Assembly: GCA_000163995.1 (NCBI GenBank)
Contig: CM000855.1
Location: 406,583 to 470,582 of the forward strand
DNA: 64,000 nucleotides
Direction: 5' to 3'
Source: Campylobacter jejuni subsp. jejuni 414
Lineage (GTDB): Bacteria; Campylobacterota; Campylobacteria; Campylobacterales; Campylobacteraceae
Position 1 is the stretch's first letter, and every line of letters begins with the position of its first letter. The position numbers were made by a program, and so were the translations under genes. Positions 19,206 to 29,487 of this stretch are shown here, piece after piece. Under the pieces are notes generated by a model that saw nothing but the letters and a program-made list of their open reading frames with translations, had not been told where the DNA came from and made no database searches.

Positions 19206-19238
19206 TTTTTATCCTTTCTATATTTTTTAAAATTAACA

Positions 19239-19254
19239 AGCAAATACTGTTCCA
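19239..19254 (-). promoter_or_regulatory. Sigma-54 promoter of the flgB-flgC-fliE row
   Basis: On the minus strand TGGAACAGTATTTGCT contains the invariant GG and GC separated by 10 nt, matching the sigma-54 consensus TGGCAC-N5-TTGC closely. It lies about 34 nt upstream of the flgB start in the gap after mltG. Confidence 0.85.
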
Positions 19255-19284
19255 ATTTAATTATTTTGTGTAAAAATATCAAAA

Positions 19285-20187
19285 TTATTTTCCTTTTTGT
19301 AAGTTTATGGCTTTATTATGATCATTTATATTTGTGCTAAAAATATGAACTCCAGTGTTTTTATCACGCACAAAATATAAATAATCTGTCTTTAAAGGAA
19401 AAATAGCTGCACGAATAGCACTTAAAGAAACATTGCAAACTGCTTCTTTAGGTAATCCTGTAAATTTATAGGTATTATAAGAGCTATTATCTTGTCTTAT
19501 TCTTTGTGGAGTAACTTTTACATGGGAGTAAATTCCATAATTTAAAGTCCCATCCATTTGAAGTTTCATACCTTTTTTAAGTCGATTATAAATTACACTC
19601 GCAATTATAGGCATTTCATTTTCATTGGCAGCTTCTTTTTGTATTACAGAGGCGATAATGGTATATTGGTGCCATTTTTTTGAATTATAATCGCCAAAAA
19701 TTTTTTCAGAGGTTTTTTTATTAGAAATTTCAGCATGGTTTAAAAGCATTTGAATGAGTAGGTTTTCAGTAATGCCTTTTGGAATTTTATAAGTTTCTGG
19801 TAAAAAAACACCTTCATCATAAGGTGCTTGAGCTTTAAATTCTTTTAAAAGTATATTTTTATCAAGTCCAAGTTGCTTGGCTGCTTGTTCTAAAAAGATT
19901 ACACTTGTTTCTCCTGGAATAAGAGTAATGGTTTCAAGTGCTGCTTTAGCAATGGTGAGTTTGTGTAAAAATTCAACTCTGTTTAGATCTTTTGTTCCTA
20001 TGTTAATCCAGCCTGATTGAGGGTGTCCTAAAAAAAATAAAATATATTTATCAATACTACTCATCTGATATTTATTTTGCTTTAAATATGTTATAATTTG
20101 AGAAATTGAACCTTGGGGAATAAATACCACAGAATTACTTTTTAAAGGTTGAGTTAGATAATAAAAAATTCCTAAAATAAATATCAA
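19285..20187 (-). CDS. mltG: Endolytic transglycosylase MltG
   Basis: MltG cuts nascent glycan strands at the inner membrane and so sets their length. The protein has an N-terminal membrane span (IFILGIFYYL), a LysM-like region, and the catalytic YceG domain with the Glu in ASVIQKEAANENEMPIIASVIYNRLKKGM followed by QMDGTLNYG. A start at TTG 20187 gives 300 residues. The frame is open further upstream but contains no ATG and would run into the 5' end of the divergent AsmA-like gene (20201), so the exact start is uncertain. Downstream comes the sigma-54 promoter of flgB. Confidence 0.9.
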   Translation of the reverse strand: MIFILGIFYYLTQPLKSNSVVFIPQGSISQIITYLKQNKYQMSSIDKYILFFLGHPQSGWINIGTKDLNRVEFLHKLTIAKAALETITLIPGETSVIFLEQAAKQLGLDKNILLKEFKAQAPYDEGVFLPETYKIPKGITENLLIQMLLNHAEISNKKTSEKIFGDYNSKKWHQYTIIASVIQKEAANENEMPIIASVIYNRLKKGMKLQMDGTLNYGIYSHVKVTPQRIRQDNSSYNTYKFTGLPKEAVCNVSLSAIRAAIFPLKTDYLYFVRDKNTGVHIFSTNINDHNKAINLQKGK

Positions 20188-20200
20188 AAAGAAGTTGCGT

Positions 20201-22772
20201 ATGAAAAAGAAAATTTTGTATATTGTTGTATTTTTTGTTGTGCTTATGCTAGCTTTATTTATAGTGCTTAAAAAATGGGATTGTCATCTCTAGTATCCAA
20301 TTTGATTTTTTAAAATTAGAACAATTATATATTAAATTAGATAAAAAATTAATTGTACGAGCAAAAAACATTACTATAAATAAGACAAATTCTAAAGTTT
20401 CATCACAAATTCAAGATTCTAATAACGCTTCAACAGAGATTTTAAAAATAACAAAAAATTTAAAATATCTGTATACTTTTGTTGAAGAGATTGATATACA
20501 AAATTTAAATATAAAAGATAATCATGTGCGTATTTTATTTAAAAATAATGAATTTTTTATAGATAATGATTTATTATTTTTAAAATTAACATTACAGCGT
20601 CAAAATAAAGAACTTATAGCCGATATTAAAAAACTTTTATTAAAAGATTATAATTTAAATATTGATGGAAATTTAAGTATTAATACCAAGAGCGAGTTTT
20701 ATTATTTTCAAGGCAGAGCAAGTGGAGAATTACTTGATTTTAACGCAAGTATTTCTTATAAAAATAAAAATTTAGCTTATAAAATAGAAGATCTAAATAT
20801 TAGAAATATTACAGAAATTTTTAAAAGAGTTAATAAAAGAATAGAGCTTCCGCAGAGTTTAAATCTTTGGGTAGCGTATAGAGCTAAAGGGGAATTTTAT
20901 CACCTAGATTATTTGCAAGGCTTTATAGATTTTGCTAAAGATAATTATTATTTAGACAATATTAGTGCATTAGGTTATGTCGATAATGTCAAAGTTCGTT
21001 TAGATGATAAGATGAATGCTATTGAAATTCCAAAGCTTGATTTCAATTTAAACAAACAAAAGCTTGATTTTATTTTTAATAAAGCTTCTTATAATGGTGC
21101 TGATTTAAGTTCTAGCAAGGTTTATTTATATGATTTATTCGATGAAAAAAAAGCTGGAATTTATTTGCGTATCAAGTCTGATAATCTAAAATTTGACAAA
21201 AAACTTGCTAAAGCTTTAGAGGGTTATTATTTTTCATTACCTTTTTATCAAACAAGCGGAAAGCTTAAAAGTGATTTAGAGTTTAAAATCGATTTTCATG
21301 ATAAGGGTAAAATTTCTTATAATGGTGTTTTAGCTTTGGAGAATGCTAGTATTTCTTTGGCTGATTTTAATTTTACAAAAGCCTTTGTAAAATTAAATCA
21401 AAACGATTTAATTATAGAAAATGCCAGTGTTAAAAATGGGTTTTTAGAAGCTGATTTTAATGCTAAATTTGATTTACAAAAACAGCAAGGAAATTTCAAT
21501 ACTCAGATTTCAAGGCTTTATTTTGACAATGGAGAGCTTTTGGATTTAAGAAATCAAAGTGTAGATGTAAATTTAGACTACTCTCAAAATGTTAATATTA
21601 GTATTCCTCAATGGAATTTGATTTTAAATTTTAAAGATGGACTTGAGGCTAATCTTAATAATCCTAAAATTTTATTTTCATTTTCTCCATTGCTTAAAAA
21701 GTTTGGGTTTATTGATGCTAAAAATGTTTATTATAAAACTTCAAATTTTGAAGATTTTAATGCAAGTGTTAATGATGCTTATTTTAAAAATAATTTACTT
21801 GTTAATGGGCAAACTCCTTTTGAAAAGGATAGTTTTAATATTATAAAAAACAAGGGTGTTATGGAAATTCATACCCAAAGTAATATAGTAAGCGTTAAAA
21901 TAAGTTCTGATAACAAAGAAATTCATTTAAAAGATCTAAGTTATGTTTATAAAAAAGATTCTAATTCTTCAAATAATTCAGTATTTGATATTTCTACCAA
22001 TACTCAAAATATTAGTTTTGGCGGGGTAAATGTGGCTTTGATTTTAGCAGATTCTAATAAAACTTTGGCTTTTGATAGAGTGGAGGCTGATTTAAAAGGT
22101 GATGCTTTAAATCTTAAAGGTTCTAGGAGGAATGTAAAATTTGATCTTTACTATTCTTCTAATGATTTGAATTTAAATGTTAGCAATATTGATGATAATT
22201 ATTTAAATGAGTTTTTGCAAAAACAAGCCGTGCAAGATGGGGTATTTAATTTAAATATAAGAGGAAGTGGATTGGAGTATTTTGATGGGCAGATCGATTT
22301 TAAAAATACTTATGTGAAGGATTTAAAAGGTATAAATCAGCTTATTTCTTTTATTGATACTGTGCCAAGTTTATTGATGTTTAAATCTCCAACTTTTAAT
22401 CAAAAAGGTTTGAGTTTGCATGATGGAAAAATTATTTTTAATAGAAAAAAAGATCTTTTAAGCGTTTCAGCTATTAATTTAAATGGCGATAGCGTAGATA
22501 TATATGGATTAGGATCAGTAAATTTAAGATTAAATACAGTGGATTTTAATTTAGAACTTAAAACTTTAAAATCAGCTTCTGAAGCTATATCAAAGGTGCC
22601 AATTTTAAATTATGTAGTTTTAGGTAAAAATCAAGAAATTAGTACAAACTTAAAAATAGATGGAAGCATAGATGATCCTAAATTTCATACTGAAATTTTA
22701 ACAGATACCTTAAAAACTCCTTTTAATCTTATTAAAAATATCATACAACTTCCTACTAATTTACTTAATTAA
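20201..22772 (+). pseudogene. AsmA/DUF3971-like large membrane-anchored protein, frameshifted near 5' end
   Basis: ATG 20201 starts a typical anchor, MKKKILYIVVFFVVLMLALFIVLK, and the frame then stops at TAG 20291. One base fewer in the A6 run at 20270-20275 joins it to the long downstream frame (NGIVISSIQFDFLKLEQLY and on), which is open to 22772. The intact product would be about 856 residues: an inner-membrane anchor and a long periplasmic beta-rich domain with an AsmA-like C-terminus (FNLNIRGSGLEYFDGQIDFKN; VDIYGLGSVNLRLNTVDFNLELK). Relatives are bridge-like lipid-transfer proteins between the membranes. A single homopolymer indel means that phase variation or sequencing error are alternatives to real loss. 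Confidence 0.75.
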
Positions 22773-22778
22773 AAATAT

Positions 22779-22813
22779 TTAAAGTTTGTTTGAAAACTAA
22801 AACAAACTTTAAA
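22779..22813 (+). terminator. Intrinsic terminator after the AsmA-like gene
   Basis: A 13-bp perfect inverted repeat (TTAAAGTTTGTTT / AAACAAACTTTAA) with a 9-nt loop lies just after the stop codon, with a T9 run about 15 nt further on, before the icd ribosome-binding site. It separates this transcript from icd. Confidence 0.7.
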
Positions 22814-22883
22814 CTTACTCTTGCATTTTTTTTTATTTGTAATATACTTAAAAATAAAAATTAAGTATATTAAAGGACTAAAA

Positions 22884-25088
22884 ATGCAAATTACTTATAC
22901 TTTAACAGATGAGTCGCCAGCTCTTGCGACTTATTCATTTTTACCTATAGTAAAAGCTTTTTTAAGTAGGGCGCATATAGGGGTAAAAACCTCAGATATT
23001 TCTTTATCTGGAAGGATTTTAGCTATTTTTAGCGAGTATTTAAAAGAAGAGCAAAGATGTGAAGATGCTTTAGAGCTTTTAGGTGAACTTGTAAAAAGAT
23101 CGGATGCAAATCTTATTAAAACTCCAAATATCTCAGCTTCTATTCCTCAGCTTAAGGCGGCAATTAAAGAATTACAAGATAAGGGTTATATGTTACCAAA
23201 TTACCCAGATGAGCCAAAAAATGATGAAGAATTACAAATTAAAACAAAATATCAAAAAGTTTTAGGTTCGGCAGTTAATCCTGTATTAAGACAAGGAAAT
23301 TCAGATCGTCGTTCAACAAAAGCGGTGAAAGATTACGCAAAAAACAATCCTTACCGTGTGGTTGAGTTTAATCCTAGCTCAAAAACTCGTGTTTCTTATA
23401 TGAAAGAGGGGGATTTTTTCTCTAATGAAAAAGCGATTTTAATCGATCAAGATTGTATAGCTAATATAGAATTTATAAGTATCAATGGTAAGAGTGAAAT
23501 TTTAAAAGAGGATTTAAAACTTGAAAAAAATGAAATTTTAGACGCTACTTTTATGGATGTACAAAAACTTGAGGAATTTTATGCTAAAGAAATTAAAGCA
23601 AGCAAAGATGATGATGTGCTTTTTTCATTGCATTTAAAAGCTACGATGATGAAAGTAAGCGATCCTATACTTTTTGGCTATGCGGTAAAAGTATTTTTTA
23701 AAGAATTATTTACTGAATTTAAAGATGAATTTGAAAAATTAGGCATTAACCCAAACAATGGCTTAAGCGAGCTTTTAAGCAAGATTGAAAACTCAAGTAA
23801 AAAAGATGAGATTTTGAAAAAATATAATGAAATTTTAGCCAAATCCGCAGATATTTCTATGGTAAATTCAGACAAAGGTATTACAAATCTTCACGTTCCA
23901 AGTGATGTAATTGTTGATGCTTCTATGCCTGCAATGCTTAAAAATGGCGCAAGATTGTGGGATAAAGAAGGCAAAGAAAAAGATACGAATGCTGTAATTC
24001 CTGATCAAACTTATGCAACTATTTATGAGGCAGTTATTGAAGATTTGCATAAAAATGGCACCTTAAATCCTGCAAAACTTGGTAGTGTCTCTAATGTGGG
24101 CTTAATGGCTAAAAAAGCCCAAGAATACGGTTCGCACGATAAAACCTTTGTAGCCAAGGAAGAGGGGACTTTTAAAATCGTTTCTAAAGGCAAAGTTTTA
24201 TTAGAACATAAGGTTAAAAAAGGCGATATTTATAGGGTTAATCAAGCTAAATTTGATGCGGTGTTAAATTGGATTGATTTGGGTATAGAAAGAGCACAGC
24301 TTAGTGGGGCTGAAGCTATTTTTTGGCTAGATAGCAAAAGAGCTAGCAATAAAATTATGATATCTTTAGTGCAAAATCGTTTAAAAGAAAAGGGTAAAGA
24401 TATAGCCATTTTAGCTCCAAAAGAAGCTTGTTTAAGAAGTTTAGAACTTATCCGTGAAGGAAAAGATGCTATTTCTATTACAGGAAATGTTTTAAGAGAT
24501 TATTTAACTGATCTTTTTCCTATTTTAGAACTTGGAACAAGTGCAAAAATGCTTTCTGTTGTACCTATGCTAAATGGCGGAGCAATGTTTGAAACAGGAG
24601 CAGGCGGTTCAGCACCTAAACAAGTAGAACAATTAGTTGAAGAAAATCATTTGCGTTGGGATAGTTTGGGTGAGTTTTTGGCTTTACAAGCAAGTTTGGA
24701 ATTTTATGCAAATAAATGCAGTAATCATAAAGCTAAAATTTTAGCAGAATGTCTTGATGAAGCTATAGGAGAATGGCTTGAAAATAATAAAGCCCCATCA
24801 AGAAAAGTTAAAGAAGATGATAATAGGACAAGCCATTTTTATTTAGCCATGTATTTTGCAAATCATTTAGCAAGACAAGCTAGTGATATGGAACTTCAAA
24901 GCTTTTTTAAAGATATTGCTTTAGAGCTTTCTTCTAACGAAGAAAAAATTAGAGCCGAATTTAATGATGCTCAAGGTGTGAAAATAGATTTAGGTGGATA
25001 TTATAAATTTGATGATGAAAAAACAAATAAAATTATGCGTCCAAGTGCAACTTTTAATGCTATTTTAGAAAAAATAGAACAAAGATGA
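22884..25088 (+). CDS. icd: Isocitrate dehydrogenase, monomeric NADP type
   Basis: This enzyme converts isocitrate to 2-oxoglutarate with NADP in the TCA cycle. It is the large monomeric form (734 residues, IDH-II), unrelated in size to the 45-kDa homodimeric form. Signature stretches are ATYSFLPIVKAFLSRA, NPVLRQGNSDRRS, LHVPSDVIVDASMPAMLKNGARLWDKEG and FETGAGGSAPKQVEQL. I place the start at ATG 22884, after AAAGGA; the frame is open 21 codons upstream but that stretch is low-complexity and overlaps the promoter area. mdh overlaps its end by 4 nt, placing icd first in the central-carbon row. Confidence 0.96.
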   Translation: MQITYTLTDESPALATYSFLPIVKAFLSRAHIGVKTSDISLSGRILAIFSEYLKEEQRCEDALELLGELVKRSDANLIKTPNISASIPQLKAAIKELQDKGYMLPNYPDEPKNDEELQIKTKYQKVLGSAVNPVLRQGNSDRRSTKAVKDYAKNNPYRVVEFNPSSKTRVSYMKEGDFFSNEKAILIDQDCIANIEFISINGKSEILKEDLKLEKNEILDATFMDVQKLEEFYAKEIKASKDDDVLFSLHLKATMMKVSDPILFGYAVKVFFKELFTEFKDEFEKLGINPNNGLSELLSKIENSSKKDEILKKYNEILAKSADISMVNSDKGITNLHVPSDVIVDASMPAMLKNGARLWDKEGKEKDTNAVIPDQTYATIYEAVIEDLHKNGTLNPAKLGSVSNVGLMAKKAQEYGSHDKTFVAKEEGTFKIVSKGKVLLEHKVKKGDIYRVNQAKFDAVLNWIDLGIERAQLSGAEAIFWLDSKRASNKIMISLVQNRLKEKGKDIAILAPKEACLRSLELIREGKDAISITGNVLRDYLTDLFPILELGTSAKMLSVVPMLNGGAMFETGAGGSAPKQVEQLVEENHLRWDSLGEFLALQASLEFYANKCSNHKAKILAECLDEAIGEWLENNKAPSRKVKEDDNRTSHFYLAMYFANHLARQASDMELQSFFKDIALELSSNEEKIRAEFNDAQGVKIDLGGYYKFDDEKTNKIMRPSATFNAILEKIEQR

Positions 25089-25987
25089 AAATCACTGTTA
25101 TAGGGGCTGGTAATGTAGGCTCAAGTGTAGCTTATGCTTTGATTTTAAGAGAAATAGCAAGTGAAATTGTTTTAGTAGATATCAATGAAGATTTACTTTA
25201 TGCAAAAGAATTAGAACTTACTCAAAGTATAGCTGCTTTAAACTTGAATATAGATTTGATTTGTACTAAAGATTATGCTTATACTAAAAATTCAGATATA
25301 GTGCTTTTTAGTGCAGGTTTTGCTAGAAAAGATGGGCAAAGCAGGGAGGAATTACTTCAATTAAATACAAGTATCATGCTTGATTGTGCTAAAAAAATCA
25401 AAGATTTTACAGAAGACCCTCTTTTTATTATTTTGACTAATCCTGTGGATTTTTTACTCAATACTCTTTACGAAAGCAGGATTTTTTCATCAAAGAAAAT
25501 TGTAGCCATGGCAGGGGTTTTGGATAATGCAAGATTTAAATACGAGCTTGCTAAAAAACTTAATGTCAAAATGTCAAGTGTAGATACAAGACTTATTGGC
25601 TTTCATAATGATGATATGGTTTTAGTAAAATCTTATGCGAGTGTTAAAAATAAAAACATAGATGAAATTCTAAGTGAAGAAGAATTTGATGATTTAGAAA
25701 ATGAAGTTAAAACAGGTGGAGCCAAGGTAATAAAACATCTTAAAACTTCGGCTTATTTAGCCCCTGCTAGCGCTTGCGTAAGAATGATTGAGTCTATAAG
25801 AAGTGGCGAGTTTTTGCCTATGAGTGTGATTTTGCGTGGAGAATTTGGAGTGCAAAATAAAGCCTTAGGAGTTATGGTAAGATTAGGACTTGAAGGTGTG
25901 ATTGAGATCATGAAAATGGATCTTAGTTTACAAGAAAAAGACAAACTGGAAAAATCTTTAATCAAATATCAATACAAAGGAGAATAA
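25085..25987 (+). CDS. mdh: Malate dehydrogenase
   Basis: A 300-residue NAD-dependent malate dehydrogenase of the LDH-like type. The Rossmann motif is GAGNVGSS at the N-terminus, the substrate loop is FARKDGQSREELLQLN, NPVDFLLN follows, and the catalytic His is in GFHNDDMVLV. LDH-like MDHs and true lactate dehydrogenases are hard to separate by eye. The Arg in the loop (RKDGQSR) and the context between icd and sucCD favour malate. It overlaps icd by 4 nt and abuts sucC directly. Confidence 0.92.
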   Translation: MKITVIGAGNVGSSVAYALILREIASEIVLVDINEDLLYAKELELTQSIAALNLNIDLICTKDYAYTKNSDIVLFSAGFARKDGQSREELLQLNTSIMLDCAKKIKDFTEDPLFIILTNPVDFLLNTLYESRIFSSKKIVAMAGVLDNARFKYELAKKLNVKMSSVDTRLIGFHNDDMVLVKSYASVKNKNIDEILSEEEFDDLENEVKTGGAKVIKHLKTSAYLAPASACVRMIESIRSGEFLPMSVILRGEFGVQNKALGVMVRLGLEGVIEIMKMDLSLQEKDKLEKSLIKYQYKGE

Positions 25988-27151
25988 ATGAATATACATG
26001 AGTATCAAGCAAAAGCAATTTTTGCAGACAATGGTATCCCTACTTTAAAGGGAAAGGTCGCATTTAGCATAGATGAAGCTGTAGCAAATGCTAAAGAATT
26101 AGGTGGTAGCATTTGGGCGGTTAAAGCTCAAATTCACGCAGGAGGTCGTGGTCTTGGTGGTGGTGTTAAAATCGCTAAAAACTTAGATGAGGTCAAAGCT
26201 TATGCAACTCAAATTTTAGGAATGAATTTAATTACTCATCAAACAGGACCTGAAGGCAAGCTTGTGCAAAAACTTTATATAGAAAGCGGTGCAAATATAG
26301 TAAAAGAATATTATTTGGCTATTTTATTTAATAGAATGGCAGAGCAAATTACCATTATCGCTTCAAGCGAAGGGGGGATGGATATAGAAAAAGTGGCAAA
26401 AGAAAGTCCTGAGAAAATCGCAAAAGTAGGTATAGATCCACAAATTGGTTTTAAAATGTTTCATGGACTTGAGGTAGCAAGAGTTTTAGGGCTTGATAAA
26501 GATGAGGGCAAAAAACTTATTTCCATGTTAGCTAAACTTTACAAGCTTTATATGGATAAAGATATGAATATGCTTGAAATCAATCCTTTGATTAAAACTG
26601 CAGAAGGAGACTTTTATGCTCTTGATGCAAAGTGTAGTTTTGATGATAGCGCGCTTTATCGCCATCCTGAAATTGCTGAACTTAGAGATATTACTGAAGA
26701 AAATCCTGCTGAAAGAGAAGCAACTGAATTTGGTTTAAGTTATGTGAAATTAGATGGAGATGTGGCTTGCATGGTAAATGGTGCAGGTTTAGCGATGGCA
26801 ACTATGGATATTATTAATTACAGCGGTGCAAAACCTGCAAATTTCTTAGATGTGGGTGGGGGAGCTTCGCCTGAAACCGTTGCAAAGGCTTTTGAAATCA
26901 TTTTAAGAGATAAAAATGTAAAAGTTATATTTATTAATATCTTTGGTGGTATTGTTCGTTGTGATAGGATAGCAAATGGAATTTTAGAAGCCACTAAAAA
27001 TGTTGAGGTAAATATTCCAATTGTAGTGCGTCTTGATGGTACTAATGCAGCAGAAGCAAAGGTAATTTTAGATAATTCAAATCTTAAAAATATCAAAGCA
27101 GCAACCAATCTTAAAAACGGTGCAGAGCTTGTAAAAAGTTTAGTAGGATAA
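25988..27151 (+). CDS. sucC: Succinyl-CoA synthetase beta subunit
   Basis: SucC supplies the ATP-grasp nucleotide-binding half of the enzyme that links succinyl-CoA cleavage to ATP formation. The 387-residue length is normal. Motifs include MNIHEYQAKAIF at the N-terminus, AQIHAGGRGLGGGVK, MNMLEINPLIKT and FLDVGGGASPETVAKAF, with NIFGGIVRCDRIANGI in the C-terminal CoA-ligase fold. It is followed 9 bp later by sucD. Confidence 0.97.
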   Translation: MNIHEYQAKAIFADNGIPTLKGKVAFSIDEAVANAKELGGSIWAVKAQIHAGGRGLGGGVKIAKNLDEVKAYATQILGMNLITHQTGPEGKLVQKLYIESGANIVKEYYLAILFNRMAEQITIIASSEGGMDIEKVAKESPEKIAKVGIDPQIGFKMFHGLEVARVLGLDKDEGKKLISMLAKLYKLYMDKDMNMLEINPLIKTAEGDFYALDAKCSFDDSALYRHPEIAELRDITEENPAEREATEFGLSYVKLDGDVACMVNGAGLAMATMDIINYSGAKPANFLDVGGGASPETVAKAFEIILRDKNVKVIFINIFGGIVRCDRIANGILEATKNVEVNIPIVVRLDGTNAAEAKVILDNSNLKNIKAATNLKNGAELVKSLVG

Positions 27152-27160
27152 GGATAGAAA

Positions 27161-28030
27161 ATGAGTATATTGGTTAATAAAAATACAAAAGTAATAGTTC
27201 AAGGTTTTACAGGTAAAGAAGCAACTTTTCACGCTGAGCAATGTATGGCTTATGGTACAAATATAGTCGGAGGTGTGACTCCTCATAAAGGCGGACAAAC
27301 TCATTTAGGCAAACCGGTTTTTGATACCGTTGCAGATGCGGTTAAAGCAACAAAAGCTGATGTGAGCTTGATTTTTGTTCCTGCTTTTGCTGTGGGTGAT
27401 AGTGTGATTGAAGCGGCTGATGCAGGTATTAAGCTTGCAGTTGTGATTACTGAGCATACTCCTGTAAAAGATATGATGTTTGCTAAGCAATATGCTAATA
27501 AAAAAGGCATGAAAATCATAGGGCCAAATTGTCCAGGGATTATAACTTCTGAAGAATGTAAATTAGGTATTATGCCGGGTTTTATTTTTAAAAAAGGTTG
27601 TGTAGGGCTTATTTCAAAAAGTGGAACTTTAACTTATGAAGCGGCTAATCAGGTAGTTCAAGGCGGCTATGGAATTTCTACTGCAGTAGGAATTGGTGGT
27701 GATCCTATTATAGGGCTTGCTTATAAAGAACTTTTAAGTGAATTTCAAAAAGATGATGAAACTAAAGCTATTGTAATGATAGGTGAAATTGGTGGTAGTT
27801 TAGAAGTAGAAGCGGCTAAGTTTATTAAAGAAAATATTAGCAAACCTGTGGTAGCATTCATTGCAGGTGCAACCGCTCCAAAAGGTAAAAGAATGGGGCA
27901 TGCAGGTGCTATAGTAGGAAGTGCTGATGAAAGTGCTGCAGCTAAAAAAGAAGCTTTGAAAAGTTATGGAATTCATGTAGTGGATTCTCCGGCTTTAATT
28001 GGTGAAGAAATTCAAAAAATATTAGGTTGA
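27161..28030 (+). CDS. sucD: Succinyl-CoA synthetase alpha subunit
   Basis: SucD binds CoA and carries the phosphohistidine. The 289-residue protein has the CoA site QGFTGKEATFHAEQ, GGVTPHKGGQTHLG, and the active-site His247 in RMGHAGAIVG. GPNCPGIITSEECKLGIMPG is also characteristic. A GGATAG ribosome-binding site lies before the start. oorD follows after 12 bp, so sucCD and oorDABC likely share a transcript, matching the metabolic order 2-oxoglutarate to succinyl-CoA to succinate. Confidence 0.97.
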   Translation: MSILVNKNTKVIVQGFTGKEATFHAEQCMAYGTNIVGGVTPHKGGQTHLGKPVFDTVADAVKATKADVSLIFVPAFAVGDSVIEAADAGIKLAVVITEHTPVKDMMFAKQYANKKGMKIIGPNCPGIITSEECKLGIMPGFIFKKGCVGLISKSGTLTYEAANQVVQGGYGISTAVGIGGDPIIGLAYKELLSEFQKDDETKAIVMIGEIGGSLEVEAAKFIKENISKPVVAFIAGATAPKGKRMGHAGAIVGSADESAAAKKEALKSYGIHVVDSPALIGEEIQKILG

Positions 28031-28042
28031 TAAAGGAAAAAT

Positions 28043-28354
28043 ATGAGTATGACAGCTCCAAAAGATACCCCTGTTTGGGTAGATGAGCATAGATGTAAAG
28101 CATGCAATATTTGTGTTAGCTATTGCCCTGCTGGGGTTTTAGCTATGCGTGATGATGTGCATGCGGTTTTAGGACAAATGATAGAGGTGGTACATCCTGA
28201 ATCCTGTATAGGTTGTACTGAATGCGAATTACATTGCCCTGACTTTGCTATTATGGTGGCAAAAAGAGATGAATTTAAATTTGCTAAACTCACTGCTGAG
28301 GCTAAAGATAGAGCTGTGGCTGTGAGAAATAATAAATATAAAAAATTAGCATAG
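28043..28354 (+). CDS. oorD: 2-oxoglutarate:acceptor oxidoreductase, ferredoxin-like delta subunit
   Basis: This 103-residue subunit holds two [4Fe-4S] sites of the ferredoxin type: CKACNICVSYCP and CIGCTECELHCP. It passes electrons from the TPP-containing catalytic subunits to the low-potential acceptor (ferredoxin or flavodoxin). Its position at the head of oorDABC is the order found in Campylobacter and Helicobacter. Confidence 0.96.
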   Translation: MSMTAPKDTPVWVDEHRCKACNICVSYCPAGVLAMRDDVHAVLGQMIEVVHPESCIGCTECELHCPDFAIMVAKRDEFKFAKLTAEAKDRAVAVRNNKYKKLA

Positions 28355-28362
28355 GAAGAACA

Positions 28363-29487
28363 ATGAGAGAAGTTATAGCAACAGGTAATGTTTTAATCGC
28401 TAAAGCAGCAATTGATTGTGGATGTAAATTTTTTGGAGGTTATCCTATTACTCCTAGTAGTGAGATAGCCCATGAATTAAGTCATATGCTTCCTGCAAAT
28501 GATGGAACTTTTATACAAATGGAAGATGAAATTTCAGGTGTAAGCGTGGCTATTGGTGCGGCTATGAGTGGAGTAAAATCCATGACAGCAAGTAGTGGTC
28601 CAGGAATTTCTTTAAAGGCAGAGCAAATAGGACTTGCTTTTATTGCTGAAATTCCTTTGGTTATCGTCAATGTAATGCGTGGTGGTCCATCAACAGGCCT
28701 TCCAACAAGGGTAGCTCAAGGGGATTTATTTCAAGCTAAAGCACCTACTCATGGAGATTTTGCAAGTATAGCCATAGCACCAGCGAGTCTTGAAGAAGCT
28801 TATACAGAAACCATCAGAGCATTTAATTTGTCTGAAAAATTTATGACTCCTGTGTTTTTGCTTATGGATGAGACCGTTGGACATATGAACGGAAAAGCTC
28901 TTTTGCCAGAGCTTAATGAAATTGAGATTATTAACCGCAAAAAATTTACAGGGGATAAAAAAGATTATAAGCCTTATGCTGCTGGAGCTAATGAAGCTGC
29001 TACTTTAAATCCTTTTTTTGAGGGTTATCGTTATCATATTACAGGACTTCATCACGGAGATATTGGTTTCCCAACAGAAGATGGAGAACTTGTCAAGAAA
29101 AATATAGAAAGACTAATCGGCAAAATTAAAAATCGCAAAGATGAAATTTGTACTTGGGAAGAATTTATGCTTGATGATGCTGAATTTTTAATCATTGCTT
29201 ATGGCAGCGTGGCAAGATCTGCAAAAGAAGCGATTTTAAGACTTAGAGAGCAGGGCTTAAAAATAGGGCTTTTCCGTCCTATTACGCTTTATCCTGTGGC
29301 AGAAGAAAAGATTGCCGAAGTTACAAGCCGCTTTAAAAAAATAATGGTAAGCGAACTCAATATGGGGCAATATTTAGAAGAAATTCAAAGGGTAAGTAAA
29401 AGAGATGATTTCATTTCATTACATAGAGCCAATGGACGTCCTATTACCCCTAGTGAAATTATGGTTAAAGTAAAGGAGAATATATAA
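28363..29487 (+). CDS. oorA: 2-oxoglutarate:acceptor oxidoreductase alpha subunit
   Basis: OorA is the pyrimidine-binding/PFOR domain I-type subunit (374 residues). It has GGYPITPSSEIAHELS, the family's entry motif, EDEISGVSVAIGAAMSG with the Glu that contacts TPP, and the downstream GGPSTGLPTRVAQGDL. The C-terminal domain (YGSVARSAKEAI; GLFRPITLYP) is the usual CoA-side domain. The enzyme replaces the oxygen-stable 2-oxoglutarate dehydrogenase complex and helps explain microaerophily. One base separates it from oorB. Confidence 0.96.
   Translation: MREVIATGNVLIAKAAIDCGCKFFGGYPITPSSEIAHELSHMLPANDGTFIQMEDEISGVSVAIGAAMSGVKSMTASSGPGISLKAEQIGLAFIAEIPLVIVNVMRGGPSTGLPTRVAQGDLFQAKAPTHGDFASIAIAPASLEEAYTETIRAFNLSEKFMTPVFLLMDETVGHMNGKALLPELNEIEIINRKKFTGDKKDYKPYAAGANEAATLNPFFEGYRYHITGLHHGDIGFPTEDGELVKKNIERLIGKIKNRKDEICTWEEFMLDDAEFLIIAYGSVARSAKEAILRLREQGLKIGLFRPITLYPVAEEKIAEVTSRFKKIMVSELNMGQYLEEIQRVSKRDDFISLHRANGRPITPSEIMVKVKENI

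Noticed and set aside
22821-22883. Upstream extension of icd by 21 codons
   Set aside because: The extra residues are low-complexity hydrophobic sequence over the promoter region; ATG 22884 has AAAGGA and gives the usual 734-residue length.
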